DNA of 64,000 nt from Methylobacterium symbioticum (GTDB lineage: Bacteria; Pseudomonadota; Alphaproteobacteria; Rhizobiales; Beijerinckiaceae), in assembly GCF_902141845.1 (NCBI RefSeq), contig NZ_CABFPH010000012.1, positions 1 to 64,000 on the forward strand. The letters are read 5' to 3'. The position numbers and the translations under genes are program-made. Shown here in pieces: positions 38,695-50,668 of the stretch (its first letter is position 1; each line of letters starts with the position of its first letter). Below the pieces are notes generated by a model. It ran no database searches and was not told the origin of the DNA. It saw only the letters and a program-made list of their open reading frames with translations.

Positions 38695-39030
38695 TCAGCC
38701 GCCGCTGCGCATCGCGCCGGGCAGGTGGTCCTTCGGGTTCACCCGCCCCCCTGAGCCGAGCACGGAGGTCGAGGGCTTGAGGGCGCGCGGCGCCGAGACG
38801 CCGTTGTTGCGCCGATGGGCGGCCTCCGGATGCGCCTGCACCGTGGAGACGTCCGGCGGCAGCGTGCGCGCGGTCGGCTGGTCGTTGGCATTGGCGAAGG
38901 TCTGCGCCTCGGCCGAGCCGATGAAGCGGCTGCCGACGGCGGTGGCGGCAAGGCTCGCGAGGAACAGGGCGGTGGCGAGGCCGCCCGCCCGGGGCCGAAG
39001 CGGCCGGCTGGTCTTGTCCTGCTGCGTCAT
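38695..39030 (-). CDS. Small hypothetical exported or anchored protein
   Basis: 111-residue protein with a basic N-terminus, one hydrophobic segment (GLATALFLASLAATAVGSRF, residues about 17-36), then a polar, Pro/Ala/Asn-rich region (TFANANDQPTARTLPPDVS; HRRNNGVSAPRALKPSTSVL) ending GAMRSGG. The segment could be an uncleaved signal or an anchor placing the tail in the periplasm; an AQ junction near residue 43 could be a cleavage site. No family recognised. The ATG is at 39028-39030 with no strong ribosome site. It is convergent with the response regulator, leaving 6 bases between stops. Confidence 0.6.
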   Translation of the reverse strand: MTQQDKTSRPLRPRAGGLATALFLASLAATAVGSRFIGSAEAQTFANANDQPTARTLPPDVSTVQAHPEAAHRRNNGVSAPRALKPSTSVLGSGGRVNPKDHLPGAMRSGG

Positions 39031-39107
39031 GGGCGATCCGTGACTGTCTTGCGGGGCGAGCCGCTGCGGCGGCTCCTCATGAAGACAGAACGCGTGACAC
39101 GCGCGGG

Positions 39108-39374
39108 TTAGTTCCGGCGCAGGCCGCCATGGGCGAGGCTGCCCAGCGCGCAGCCGGCGAGATAGGCCGCCAGCATCAGCGCGCCGCTCTCGACGAACAG
39201 GCCGGCCCGGCCGGGCACCGCGCCGGAGAGCGCGAGCGCGGCGAGGAGGACGAGCGCGAGGCCGAGCGCCGCCGGCACCGCGCGGTGCGGCCAGCCGCAG
39301 AGGGCGCCGAGGCCGAGGCCGAGGACGAGCGCCCCGGCCAGTCCCGGCCAGAGGCCGGCGAGCAGTGCCACCAC
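39108..39374 (-). CDS. Small hypothetical membrane protein
   Basis: 88-residue very hydrophobic protein with three predicted helices: LLAGLWPGLAGALVLGLGLG (about 4-23), AVPAALGLALVLLAALALSG (about 32-51) and SGALMLAAYLAGCALGSLA (about 63-81). The start is one of two adjacent GTG codons (39374 or 39371). No known family; a proposed role would be a guess. It lies between a small exported protein and the OmpA-like gene, all on the minus strand with gaps of about 80-90 bp. Confidence 0.6.
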   Translation of the reverse strand: MVALLAGLWPGLAGALVLGLGLGALCGWPHRAVPAALGLALVLLAALALSGAVPGRAGLFVESGALMLAAYLAGCALGSLAHGGLRRN

Positions 39375-39464
39375 GAAACCGTCGATCTCCCGATGCGAGC
39401 CCCGATCCGAGCCGGACGGGGCAGACCACCCCCGCGCGGGCGGCGCAAGCCGTCTCCGCGCGGG

Positions 39465-41369
39465 TCAGGGCTTCAGGGCGAGGCGCGCGGCGCGCCGGTC
39501 CCCCGGCGGCTCCTCGGCGATGCTGACCTGATCCATCGCCGCGCCGGCCTGAAGCAGATACTCCGCGATCACCTGCGCCCGCGCCCGCGCGACCGCCTCG
39601 GGCGCCGGCTCCGGCTCGGGCGAGGCGGGCGCCTTGGGCGTGGGCGGGGCCTTGCCCTTCGCCGCCGTCTTGCCCGGCTTGTCCTTGGGCGACGCATCCG
39701 CCTTCGGCGGCTCGGGCTTCGGCTCATCCGGCTCCGGGGCCTTCGCCGGCTTTGCGCCCGGCGCGTCGGCATGGCCCGCCACCGTGATCCGCAGACCCGG
39801 GCAGGCGCGGGCGAGCGCGGCGGTCGCGTCGAGCGTCGGATACATCGCCGAGGTCAGCACGAGACTGCCCGTCTCGAAATGCAGCGCGGCCTGCGACGCG
39901 GCGCTCGCAAAGCCGTCGCGACAGGCCTCCGGACTCTGCCGCGGGGCCGGATCGCGCGGCTCGACGGCCAGCATCACGGTCCAGCCAGGGGGCAGGCCGC
40001 GGCGCAGGGCTTCGCCGACGCGGGCCGCGCTCTCCCGATACAGGCTCATGCCCGACAGGGTCAGGCTGCGGTCGGCGACCGCGATCTCGCCGCTCGCCAG
40101 CGTCGCCAGCACCGGCACGGCCGCCTCCAGCGCCGCTCCGAGATCCGGCGGCGCGCCGGCGCCCAGCCGCGTCCGGTCCAGAATGCGCTCCCGGAAGAAG
40201 CGTGGCCGCACCGCCGCCATCACCCGTGCCCGCATCTCCGGATCCGGCAGGTGCCCGGAGAGAATGACGGACTCCGTCTCGCGCCGGATCACGACGCGGT
40301 AGGGCGAGAGCGGCTTCACCACGAGATCCACGGCACCCGCTTCGATTCCGCCGGGCAACGCGGTGCGCAGGAGCGCCTTCACCTCCCCGACCGCCTGCGC
40401 ATCGAGCGCGTCGCCGGAGACCGAGACGCGACCTTCCGCGAAGCTCACCCGACCCCGCGCAACCAGCCCTGCCAGCCTCATCATCCCGGAGACCAGGGCG
40501 TTCGGCTCGACGCCCCGCGGCAGCCCGCGCGCCGTCCGGGTGCGGTCGTCCACGAAGGCGCCTTCGGACAGCTCCTCCGCCTGCCTCCGGATGTCTGCCC
40601 GCGCGCTCTCCGAGACCGTGTAGCCGGTCAGCACGACGCCCCCGCCCGCGACCCGCTCCACCGCGAACTGGAAATCGGCCACGCTCGGCGGCAGGATCTC
40701 GATGCGACCCAAGGAATAGCCGCGGGGCGGCTCGGCGAAGGCGCTGCGCAGCGCGTCGTAGGCGGCGGCGTCCACCGCCTCGCCCGCGGCGGAGATGACG
40801 GAATCGGTAATGGTCACCCGGCCGCCACGGCCGAGCTTGCCGAGGCGCGCCGCGGCGAAGGCGGCAGCGGCCGCGAAATCGGGTGGCGCCCCGCGCGCGG
40901 CCTTGGCCGCATCGTCCAGGGGCAGGTCGGGAAGGACGGCCGCGATCTGTCGCTCGAGCGCGTGCCGGCCGATCTCCGCCGGGCGGCTTCCGGTGATCGC
41001 CACGGCGCCATCGAGTCGCTCGGCCGCCCAGGCGAAGGGCGAGACAGCCTCGATCAGACCGATCTCGGAGACGATTCGGCGGGGACCCGGCAGCGCAGCG
41101 AGGCGGGCGAGCACCGCATCGCGCTCCGCCTCACCGGGCGCCTCGCCGCGGGCGACGAGATCGCGCCCCTGCGCCGCGACGCGTAGCCAGGGCTCACCGC
41201 CGGCATCCTGGGTGGTGCGTGCGATGCCCGCGCCCTCCGCCTCGAGCCGCCCCGCGAGACCGGGCGCGGCGAGAAGCGTCGCCCCGCCCCAGGCGAGCGC
41301 CAGAAGAGGCAGGCCGGCGAGCCAGCCGAAGCGGCGGAACCGGGATGCGAGGTCAGCGGGCAGCGGCAC
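39465..41369 (-). CDS. OmpA-family protein with BON-like repeats and an internal low-complexity insert
   Basis: 634-residue envelope protein with one N-terminal helix (WLAGLPLLALAWGGATLLAA, residues about 16-35). The large middle region (about 50-450) consists of repeated alpha/beta units with BON-like strands (VAITGSRPAEIGRHALERQI; VVLTGYTVSESARADIRRQ; VSVSGDALDAQAVGEVKALL; VILSGHLPDPEMRARVMAAV). The C-terminus is OmpA-like (LHFETGSLVLTSAMYPTLDA; ITVAGHADAPG; RAQVIAEYLLQAGA), but about 55 Pro/Lys/Ala-rich residues interrupt it just after the GHADAPG loop, where canonical domains bind peptidoglycan. Start GTG at 41369. Likely periplasmic and inner-membrane anchored; function unknown. Confidence 0.8.
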   Translation of the reverse strand: MPLPADLASRFRRFGWLAGLPLLALAWGGATLLAAPGLAGRLEAEGAGIARTTQDAGGEPWLRVAAQGRDLVARGEAPGEAERDAVLARLAALPGPRRIVSEIGLIEAVSPFAWAAERLDGAVAITGSRPAEIGRHALERQIAAVLPDLPLDDAAKAARGAPPDFAAAAAFAAARLGKLGRGGRVTITDSVISAAGEAVDAAAYDALRSAFAEPPRGYSLGRIEILPPSVADFQFAVERVAGGGVVLTGYTVSESARADIRRQAEELSEGAFVDDRTRTARGLPRGVEPNALVSGMMRLAGLVARGRVSFAEGRVSVSGDALDAQAVGEVKALLRTALPGGIEAGAVDLVVKPLSPYRVVIRRETESVILSGHLPDPEMRARVMAAVRPRFFRERILDRTRLGAGAPPDLGAALEAAVPVLATLASGEIAVADRSLTLSGMSLYRESAARVGEALRRGLPPGWTVMLAVEPRDPAPRQSPEACRDGFASAASQAALHFETGSLVLTSAMYPTLDATAALARACPGLRITVAGHADAPGAKPAKAPEPDEPKPEPPKADASPKDKPGKTAAKGKAPPTPKAPASPEPEPAPEAVARARAQVIAEYLLQAGAAMDQVSIAEEPPGDRRAARLALKP

Positions 41370-41439
41370 GGGTTGGTCTCGACGGAAGGACCGCGCGGAG
41401 AACCAGAACAGCCTGACTTTCCGGCATCATGAAGGCCGA

Positions 41440-43251
<1,812 letters not shown>

Positions 43252-43296
43252 GCGCGGGCTTATGACAGCGCGCGCCGGCCTTCACAAACGCTGCGA

Positions 43297-43506
43297 TCAG
43301 GCGATCGGGTTGGCGGGACCGCTCGGCGTGGCGGGCGGATCGATCACGGGGATCTCCACCGGCTGCTCGCTCGGCGCCTCGCTCGGAACGTTGCCGGGCG
43401 CCTCCGGTCCCGGACCGGGAGGCGGGACGATCGGCGGCTCGGACGGCGGCTCGGGTGTGGGGCCGGGCTGGTCCGGCACTTCGGGGATCCCGCCGGGATT
43501 GGCCAT
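43297..43506 (-). CDS. Proline-rich small protein
   Basis: 69-residue protein, about one third proline, with Glu/Ser/Ile spacing (PEVPDQPGPTPEPPSEPPIV; SEAPSEQPVEIPVIDPPATP) and no hydrophobic segment. It begins MANPGGIPEV at an ATG preceded by GGAG-containing sequence (CAAGGAGCGTCGCGTC in the minus sense). It is probably disordered and could be a cytoplasmic linker or scaffold; no function is known. Its regular repeat-like composition argues that it is translated, but such short GC-rich frames also occur by chance. Confidence 0.5.
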   Translation of the reverse strand: MANPGGIPEVPDQPGPTPEPPSEPPIVPPPGPGPEAPGNVPSEAPSEQPVEIPVIDPPATPSGPANPIA

Positions 43507-43597
43507 GACGCGACGCTCCTTGCGCGCGCCGCGGGATCGGGAACTGCGCGGCGCGTGGCGGCTAACGGCAGGCGCCGTCGGCGGTTCCGGCGGGCGG

Positions 43598-43912
43598 CTA
43601 CTTCTTGGTAAGCAGCAGATTTCCTTCGCGGCCGAGCGACTTCTGGATCTTCTCGGCGAAGAGGGCGAGCAGGAAGGGCAGCTTCACCTCGACCCGGACG
43701 CTCTCGGCGCCGACATCGATGGCGCCCTCCACCTTCTGGGCGAGGGCGGATAGGGCGAAATCGAGCCGGTCGCCGGTCCAGGCGAGGTTGTCGATGGCGA
43801 CCCCGCTCTTGGCGAGCATGCCCCTGCCCTGCTCGACGCCGGTCTCGATCCGGCGGCGCGCCTCGGCCTGTCCGAGGTCGTGCGGGATGTCGACGATGAG
43901 GGGTTTCGCCAT
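43598..43912 (-). CDS. Polyhydroxyalkanoic acid system family protein
   Basis: 104-residue protein of the PHA_gran_rgn family. Characteristic segments are LIVDIPHDLGQAEARRRIET, LAWTGDRLDFALSALAQKVE and VEVKLPFLLALFAEKIQKSL, with a Lys-rich end (LLLTKK). Members were named from association with PHA granule genes, but their biochemical role is not settled; the fold resembles small START/polyketide-cyclase-like modules. The ATG at 43910-43912 was chosen because upstream in-frame residues are unrelated. No other PHA genes are adjacent. Methylobacterium accumulates polyhydroxybutyrate, so a granule role is reasonable. Confidence 0.82.
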   Translation of the reverse strand: MAKPLIVDIPHDLGQAEARRRIETGVEQGRGMLAKSGVAIDNLAWTGDRLDFALSALAQKVEGAIDVGAESVRVEVKLPFLLALFAEKIQKSLGREGNLLLTKK

Positions 43913-44061
43913 GGTGTCACCGGTTGCTGCTGTCCGGCACAGATGGGTGCGCCGATCGGCCCCGGCAACGCCGCGACCGGGGCTAGACCGGATTCCCAGG
44001 GAGAGCCCATCGGGAATCCGGATCACGGTGGCGGAGAGACCGGCCGGTCAGGTCGAGGACG

Positions 44062-44415
44062 TCAGCGCACCACCTGCAACGAGACGTAGGACGTGCCGCC
44101 CATGCCGAGCGCCCGGGCCGAGCCACGGGACAGATCGATGATGCGCCCGTGCACGAAGGGGCCGCGATCGTTGATCCGGACGACGACGGAACGACCCGTG
44201 CGATTGTCGGAGACGCGGACCCGCGTGCCGAAGGGCAGGCTGCGGTGGGCGGCGGTCATCCCGTTCGGGTTGAAGCGCTCCCCGTTCGCGGTCCGGTGTC
44301 CGCTGCCGTACCAGGACGCCCCTCCGCTCTGAGCGGAAGTGGGTAGGCTGGCGACGAGGGTCGCGGCTGTACCCAGGATGGCGGCAACGGTCCGGCAGAC
44401 AGGCTTCATGGCCAT
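44062..44415 (-). CDS. rlpA: RlpA-like septal ring lytic transglycosylase / double-psi beta-barrel protein
   Basis: 117-residue exported protein. The signal peptide (VCRTVAAILGTAATLVASLP, then TSAQ) is followed by a double-psi beta-barrel with the RlpA signature: GGASWYGSGHRTANGERFNP, LPFGTRVRVSDNRTGRSVVV, RINDRGPFVHGRIIDLSRG, and ALGMGGTSYVSL. RlpA enzymes cleave naked glycan strands at the division septum. The catalytic Asp is retained in NDRGPF. No SPOR domain is present, so this is a minimal form. The ATG at 44413-44415 sits 6 bases after AAAGGGA and is preferred to other nearby ATGs. Confidence 0.88.
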   Translation of the reverse strand: MAMKPVCRTVAAILGTAATLVASLPTSAQSGGASWYGSGHRTANGERFNPNGMTAAHRSLPFGTRVRVSDNRTGRSVVVRINDRGPFVHGRIIDLSRGSARALGMGGTSYVSLQVVR

Positions 44416-46118
<1,703 letters not shown>

Positions 46119-46154
46119 GCGCTCGCCGAGGCCGGACGATCCCGGCCTCCGGCC

Positions 46155-47528
46155 TCAGCGTCGGCGCCGCGTGGTCCCGCGCGCGGTCCGGCGCGGCGCC
46201 GGTCCCTCCTCGACGGGCACCTCGTCGATGAAGATGTCCTCGCGCTCCGGCGGCGCCTCGGCGATCCGGGGCCGCGGCTTCGGGACCGGACGGACTCGCG
46301 GCGCCGGCTCCTCGACCGTCTCCGGCTCGTCGAAGACGGCGAGCAGGGGCATCGGCGGCGGATTCTTCTTCGGGCGCCCGCGCGGCGCCTTCACCGGCTC
46401 GGGCTTCGGATCGAAGGCGTGGGCGAGCACCTTCTTCATCAGGCCGGGCAGCGGCTCGTCCGCGAGGTCGCGCCGCGGCGTGAAGCGCGTGCCGGGCGGC
46501 GCCTGCGTGTTGAGCCCGACGCGGGCCAGGAACACCGTCAATTCCAGAGGAAAATGCGTGAATCCGTGGCGGACGAGGCCGGGCAGCCGCTTCCAGCGCG
46601 CATCGAGGGGGGCATCGAGCAGCGCGCCGGCCGGATCGTAGCCGGGTTCCCAGGCGCTCGTCGGCGGCTCGGCCATGTTGCCGAGCAGCCCCTCGGGGGG
46701 CCGAGTCCGCAGCAGGACCGCCTCGTCGCCGGCGCGGATCGCCACGAAGGCGGCGCCGCGGCGCAACGCGCCCTTCTCGGCGCGGACCTTGCGCGGGAGG
46801 GTCTCCTGGGTCCCGAGCAGCCGGGCGCGGCAGGGCAGCATCCAGGGGCAGAGCGCGCAGGCCGGCCGCTTCGGCGTGCAGATCGTGGCGCCGAGATCCA
46901 TGAGCGCCTGCGCGAAATCGCCCGGCCGCGCGGCCGGCACCAGGCCTTGCGTCAGGCGCCGGATCTCGGGACGGCTGCCCGGCAGCGGCGCCTCCACCGC
47001 GAAGAGCCGGCTCATCACCCGCTCGACATTGCCGTCCACCGCCGCCTCGGCCCGGTCGAAGGCGATCGCCGCGATGGCGCCCGCCGTATAGGCGCCGATG
47101 CCGGGCAGCTTGCGCAGGCCCTCGGCCGTATCCGGGAAACGCCCGGCGGCGGCCACCGCCTTGGCGCAGGCGTGCAGGTTGCGGGCGCGGGAATAGTAGC
47201 CGAGCCCGGCCCAGGCCGACATCACCGCCTCCTCCGGCGCCGCGGCCAGGGCCGCGATGTCGGGGAAGCGGGCCAGGAAGGTCTCGTAATAGGGCCGCAC
47301 CGCGGCGATGGTGGTCTGCTGCAGCATCACCTCCGACAGCCAGACCCGGTAGGGATCGGGCGTCTCGCCGGGCAGCGCCCGCCAGGGAAGGACGCGCCGA
47401 TGCCGGTCGTACCAGACGAGGAGATCGGCCGCCCGCGGCGCGGCGGGCGCGTCCGGTCCGGGCCGGCCCGCCGCCGGCTCGGCATCCGCCGCGGGGGGCA
47501 GCGCTCTCGAAGATTCGGACCTCGGCAT
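46155..47528 (-). CDS. mutY: A/G-specific adenine DNA glycosylase MutY with long basic C-terminal tail
   Basis: 457-residue base-excision enzyme that removes A mispaired with 8-oxoG. The glycosylase domain has VWLSEVMLQQTTIAAVRPYY (catalytic Glu), the helix-hairpin-helix LRKLPGIGAYTAGAIAAIAF with the catalytic Asp in AAVDGNVERV, and a canonical [4Fe-4S] set CTPKRPACALCPWMLPC (C-x6-C-x2-C-x5-C). A MutT-like 8-oxoG recognition domain follows (about 235-370). The last 85 or so residues are a disordered Pro/Arg/Glu tail ending TARGTTRRRR, which exceeds the usual family length of about 350. The ATG is at 47526-47528. Confidence 0.93.
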   Translation of the reverse strand: MPRSESSRALPPAADAEPAAGRPGPDAPAAPRAADLLVWYDRHRRVLPWRALPGETPDPYRVWLSEVMLQQTTIAAVRPYYETFLARFPDIAALAAAPEEAVMSAWAGLGYYSRARNLHACAKAVAAAGRFPDTAEGLRKLPGIGAYTAGAIAAIAFDRAEAAVDGNVERVMSRLFAVEAPLPGSRPEIRRLTQGLVPAARPGDFAQALMDLGATICTPKRPACALCPWMLPCRARLLGTQETLPRKVRAEKGALRRGAAFVAIRAGDEAVLLRTRPPEGLLGNMAEPPTSAWEPGYDPAGALLDAPLDARWKRLPGLVRHGFTHFPLELTVFLARVGLNTQAPPGTRFTPRRDLADEPLPGLMKKVLAHAFDPKPEPVKAPRGRPKKNPPPMPLLAVFDEPETVEEPAPRVRPVPKPRPRIAEAPPEREDIFIDEVPVEEGPAPRRTARGTTRRRR

Positions 47529-47626
47529 CCGAAGGGTGATAGCCGGAGCGGCGTGGCCGTCAAAGCGCTCCCGCCCGGTTCCGCGCCGCGCTATCATGGC
47601 GCGTGGACAGGGGTGCGGTGAGAGGC

Positions 47627-48100
47627 ATGGCACGTGTCAAACCGCTGGCGGAGCTGATCGAGGGCTGCATCGGCCCGGCTTTCGCGGCTCAAGGCTTCGC
47701 CTCGACCGACATCCTCGCCGCCTGGCCCGACATCGTGGGCGAGCGCCTCGCCCGTTTCTCGCGCCCCGCCCGGATCGAGTGGCCGCGCCGCCGCCGCACG
47801 AGCACGGAGGCCGCGGATGCCGGCACCCTGGTGGTGCAGGTCGAGAGCGTGTTCGCGATCGAGCTGCAGCATCTCGCCCCCGTGGTGATCGAGCGCATCA
47901 ACGCGCATTACGGCTGGGCCTGCATCCACCGCATCGTGATGAAGCAGGACCGGATCGGCCGCGGCGGCCGCGTGACCCGGACCGCCAAGCCCGATCCCGC
48001 CCGCCGCGGCGAGGTGGCGAGCGCGGTCGCCCGAATCGAGGATCCATCCCTGCGCGACGCTTTGGACCGGCTCGGGGTCGCGGTCGTGACCGAGCGCTGA
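47627..48100 (+). CDS. DUF721/DciA-family protein
   Basis: 157-residue protein of the DUF721 family, related to DciA, the ancestral loader of replicative helicase DnaB. Features are the N-terminal PLAELIEGCIGPAFAAQGFA, ILAAWPDIVGERLARFSRPA, TLVVQVESVFAIELQHLAPV and RINAHYGWACIHRIVMKQD, which form the KH-like core. The C-terminus is charged. It is divergent from mutY, and an ATG at 47627 after GTGAGAGG is chosen over GTG at 47603. A DciA role in this lineage is inference; it could be a paralogue. Confidence 0.8.
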   Translation: MARVKPLAELIEGCIGPAFAAQGFASTDILAAWPDIVGERLARFSRPARIEWPRRRRTSTEAADAGTLVVQVESVFAIELQHLAPVVIERINAHYGWACIHRIVMKQDRIGRGGRVTRTAKPDPARRGEVASAVARIEDPSLRDALDRLGVAVVTER

Positions 48101-48246
48101 GGGCTGCTCCGGTTTCCGCGCCCGCGTCCACGCGCGCCCGGGACGCGGGCCGGGAGACCTGCGGAAACCCGTCGCCTTGCCGTAATCCCTCCACGCGGCT
48201 ACCGCATGCACCACGCATTCGGATCAGCAGCGGAGCCAGTTTGGAC

Positions 48247-48891
48247 ATGATCACGCGGCGCGACGCTTTGAAGGTCACCGGGCTCGCCGTCGGCGCGGCC
48301 GTCCTCCTGCCGAAGCTCGGCCTGCCCGCCTTCGCGCAAGGCGCGGACGCGGCGGCCCTGCTTCAGCCCGGCCCGCTGGGCGACGTCTGGCTCGGGCCGG
48401 CGGATGCCAAGGTCACCATCATCGAGTACGCCTCGATGACCTGCTCCCATTGCGCCGCCTTCCACCGCACCACCTGGCCCGCGCTGAAGGAGCGTTACGT
48501 CGATACCGGCAAGGTGCGCTTCACGCTGCGCGAGTTCCCCCTGGACCCCCTGGCCACCGCGGCCTTCATGCTCGCCCGCTGCGGCGGCGACGCGAAATAC
48601 TATCCGATCACGGACCTGCTCTTCGACCAGCAGCCTGCCTGGGCCTTCCAGCAGAAGCCCGTGGACGCCCTGGAGCAGATGCTGCGCCAGGCCGGATTCT
48701 CGAAGGAGAAGTTCGAGGCCTGCCTGAAGGACGAGAAGCTCTATGCCGGGGTGAACGCGGTCAAGCAGCGCGGCCTCGACACGTTCAAGGTCGATTCCAC
48801 GCCGACCTTCTTCATCAACGGCGAGCGCTACAAGGGCGAGATGACGATCGAGGGGCTGGAGAAGGTGATCAAGCCGATCCTGGGCGCCTGA
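48247..48891 (+). CDS. DsbA-family thiol:disulfide oxidoreductase, exported
   Basis: 214-residue thioredoxin-fold protein. A Tat-like signal (MITRRDALKVTGLAVGAAVL) precedes a DsbA/DsbG-like domain with the CSHC active site in IIEYASMTCSHCAAFHRTTW, a helical insert (FDQQPAWAFQQKPVDALEQM), and the cis-Pro loop VDSTPTFFINGERYKG. Homologues reside in the periplasm and oxidise or isomerise disulfides. The single hydrophobic segment follows two arginines, so Tat export is suggested but not certain. The ATG at 48247 was chosen; a TTG lies 6 bases upstream. It follows the DUF721 gene by 146 bp. Confidence 0.88.
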   Translation: MITRRDALKVTGLAVGAAVLLPKLGLPAFAQGADAAALLQPGPLGDVWLGPADAKVTIIEYASMTCSHCAAFHRTTWPALKERYVDTGKVRFTLREFPLDPLATAAFMLARCGGDAKYYPITDLLFDQQPAWAFQQKPVDALEQMLRQAGFSKEKFEACLKDEKLYAGVNAVKQRGLDTFKVDSTPTFFINGERYKGEMTIEGLEKVIKPILGA

Positions 48892-49037
48892 GCGGGCCTC
48901 GATCCACGCCGTCCCGGGAGCTCGGCGGACGGCGCCACGGCGATCCCCGAGCTTTCGGGGACACGCTGCCGCCCGGAGGACCCCGAAAGCTCGAAAAAGC
49001 AAGATCGATCAAGGATTTGATCGATGTTTCCGGCGCC

Positions 49038-49066
49038 TTGACACGCCATAGGGGCGAAACTATGGT
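49038..49066 (+). promoter_or_regulatory. Sigma-70 promoter of the atpI-B-E-F'-F operon
   Basis: TTGACA (49038-49043), a 17-base spacer and TATGGT (49061-49066) match the housekeeping consensus closely. The predicted start near 49073 is about 50 bases upstream of the atpI start. This is the clearest promoter in the window. Confidence 0.75.
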
Positions 49067-49124
49067 GCGCCGCGCTTGAAGGGGCCAAGCCAAGGTTTTC
49101 ATGCTCTCGCCAACGGGAGGAGCC

Positions 49125-49502
49125 GTGAGCGGCAACGACCCAAAGGACGAGGGACAGGGAGACCGGGCGGCGCCCACGGACAGCGAACTCTCCGCGAGGC
49201 TCAGACGTCTCGAGACGCAGATCGACCGGAAGCGGCCTCCCGCTGCTCCCGATCTTTCGCCGCGTCCAGGGTCGTCTGATCGGTCCTCCCTCGGGCAGGC
49301 GATGACACTCTCCACGGAGTTCATCGCCGGCGTCATCGCGGGCGGGATCCTCGGCTGGTTGTGCGACCATTTTCTCGGGACGAAGCCCTGGGGGATGATC
49401 GTCTTCGTGCTGCTGGGCTTCGTGACGGGCGTCTACAACATCATGCGCCTGTCCGGGTTCTCCGGAGCAAAAGACCGGCCGAAAGACCGGAAAGGCCCTT
49501 GA
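49125..49502 (+). CDS. atpI: F0 ATP synthase accessory protein AtpI
   Basis: 125-residue membrane protein that assists assembly of the c-ring or Mg uptake for ATP synthase. A polar N-terminus (residues 1-60) precedes two helices: STEFIAGVIAGGILGWLCDH (about 62-81) and PWGMIVFVLLGFVTGVYNIM (about 88-107). It is first in the F0 operon. The GTG at 49125, 2 bases after GGGAGGAG, gives MSGNDPKDEG; an in-frame ATG at 49101 is possible but less well placed relative to its own AAGG. Confidence 0.85.
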   Translation: MSGNDPKDEGQGDRAAPTDSELSARLRRLETQIDRKRPPAAPDLSPRPGSSDRSSLGQAMTLSTEFIAGVIAGGILGWLCDHFLGTKPWGMIVFVLLGFVTGVYNIMRLSGFSGAKDRPKDRKGP

Positions 49503-49582
49503 GGGCCGACACGAAATCGGGTTAGCCGCCCGGGGCACGCCACGAAGGCGGTCCGGGACACGGTTGGGAGCAGAAGCGTAGC

Positions 49583-50338
49583 ATGGCGGCCAGCATCGAC
49601 CCGATCCACCAGTTCGAGCTGAAGCCGCTCGTCTCGCTCGGCCATATCGGCCATCAGGAGATCGCGTTCACCCAGTCGGCGCTCTACATGTTCGCCGCGG
49701 TCGGTGTGATCGCCCTCATCACCATCGTCGGCACCGCGAGCCGCTCGGTCGTTCCGGGCCGGATGCAGTCGCTCGCCGAGGTCTTCTACGAGTTCATCGC
49801 CGACACGCTGCACCAGGCCACCGGCGACAAGGAGCAGCGCTTCCTGCCGCTGGTGTTCTCGCTGTTCATGTTCGTGCTCATCCTGAACATGTTCGGGATG
49901 ATCCCCTACGCCTTCGCCGTCACCAGCCACCTGATCATCACCTTCGGCCTCGCCTTCCTGGTGATCTCGACCGTGGTGATCTACGGCGTGATGAAGCACG
50001 GCAGCCACTTCCTTGGCCTGTTCATTCCCTCGGGCGTGCCCAAGCCCCTGCTGCTGATCATGGTTCCGATCGAGATCGTCTCGTTCATCTCGCGTCCGAT
50101 CAGCCTCTCGGTCCGTCTCTTCGCCAACATCCTCGCCGGCCACATCGCGCTGAAGATCTTCGCCTTCTTCGTCGCGCAGCTCCTCCTCGCCGGTGCCTGG
50201 AGCGTGCTCTCGCCGCTGCCGCTCTTCCTCACGATCGCGCTGACCGCACTGGAATTCCTGGTGGCGGCCCTGCAGGCCTACGTCTTCGCGACGCTCACGG
50301 CGGTCTACCTCGCCGACGCGCTTCACCCCGGCCACTGA
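49583..50338 (+). CDS. atpB: F0F1 ATP synthase subunit a
   Basis: 251-residue integral membrane stator subunit providing proton half-channels. Five or six helices are visible. The essential Arg is in FISRPISLSVRLFANILAGH (the SLSVRLFANI segment), and FMFVLILNMFGMIPYAFAVT and LEFLVAALQAYVFATLTAVY are conserved. It starts MAASIDPIHQFELKPLVS at 49583, 80 bp after atpI. Next in the operon is atpE. Confidence 0.98.
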   Translation: MAASIDPIHQFELKPLVSLGHIGHQEIAFTQSALYMFAAVGVIALITIVGTASRSVVPGRMQSLAEVFYEFIADTLHQATGDKEQRFLPLVFSLFMFVLILNMFGMIPYAFAVTSHLIITFGLAFLVISTVVIYGVMKHGSHFLGLFIPSGVPKPLLLIMVPIEIVSFISRPISLSVRLFANILAGHIALKIFAFFVAQLLLAGAWSVLSPLPLFLTIALTALEFLVAALQAYVFATLTAVYLADALHPGH

Positions 50339-50395
50339 TCTTCAGGCCGGCCTCCCTCCGCCGTAACGCAAGTTCGAAAACTTCAGGAGTTTATG

Positions 50396-50623
50396 ATGGA
50401 TCCCGTCGCTGCGAAGTACATCGGCGCCGGTCTCGCCTGCCTCGGCATGGCGGGCGCGGGCATCGGCCTCGGCAACCTGTTCGGCCAGTTCTACGCCGGC
50501 GCGCTGCGCAACCCCTCCGCCGCCGACAGCCAGCGCACGAACCTGCTCCTGGGCTTCGCGCTGACCGAGGCGCTCGGCATCTTCTCGCTGCTGGTCGCGC
50601 TGCTGCTCCTCTTCGCCGTCTAA
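50396..50623 (+). CDS. atpE: F0F1 ATP synthase subunit c
   Basis: 75-residue hairpin of two membrane helices that forms the proton-driven rotor ring. The glycine-rich helix 1 is [20 protein letters not shown], the polar loop RNP is present, and the proton-carrying Glu58 is in [19 protein letters not shown]. Two adjacent ATGs exist (50393, 50396); the second has better spacing from AGGAG. A perfect 13-bp hairpin immediately downstream probably protects its mRNA. Confidence 0.98.
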   Translation: MDPVAAKYIGAGLACLGMAGAGIGLGNLFGQFYAGALRNPSAADSQRTNLLLGFALTEALGIFSLLVALLLLFAV

Positions 50624-50633
50624 GGCAGGACCA

Positions 50634-50668
50634 CCCCGCCGCCGCGGTCCTCAGCGCCGCGGCGGCGG
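50634..50668 (+). terminator. Perfect 13-bp intercistronic hairpin after atpE
   Basis: 50634-50646 pairs exactly with 50656-50668 (CCCGCCGCCGCGG and its complement) around a 9-base loop, 11 bases after the atpE stop, with no U-tract. It is more likely an mRNA stabiliser or partial terminator that raises atpE product over the downstream b and b' subunits, as required by the 10-15:1:1 stoichiometry, than a full terminator. Confidence 0.65.
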
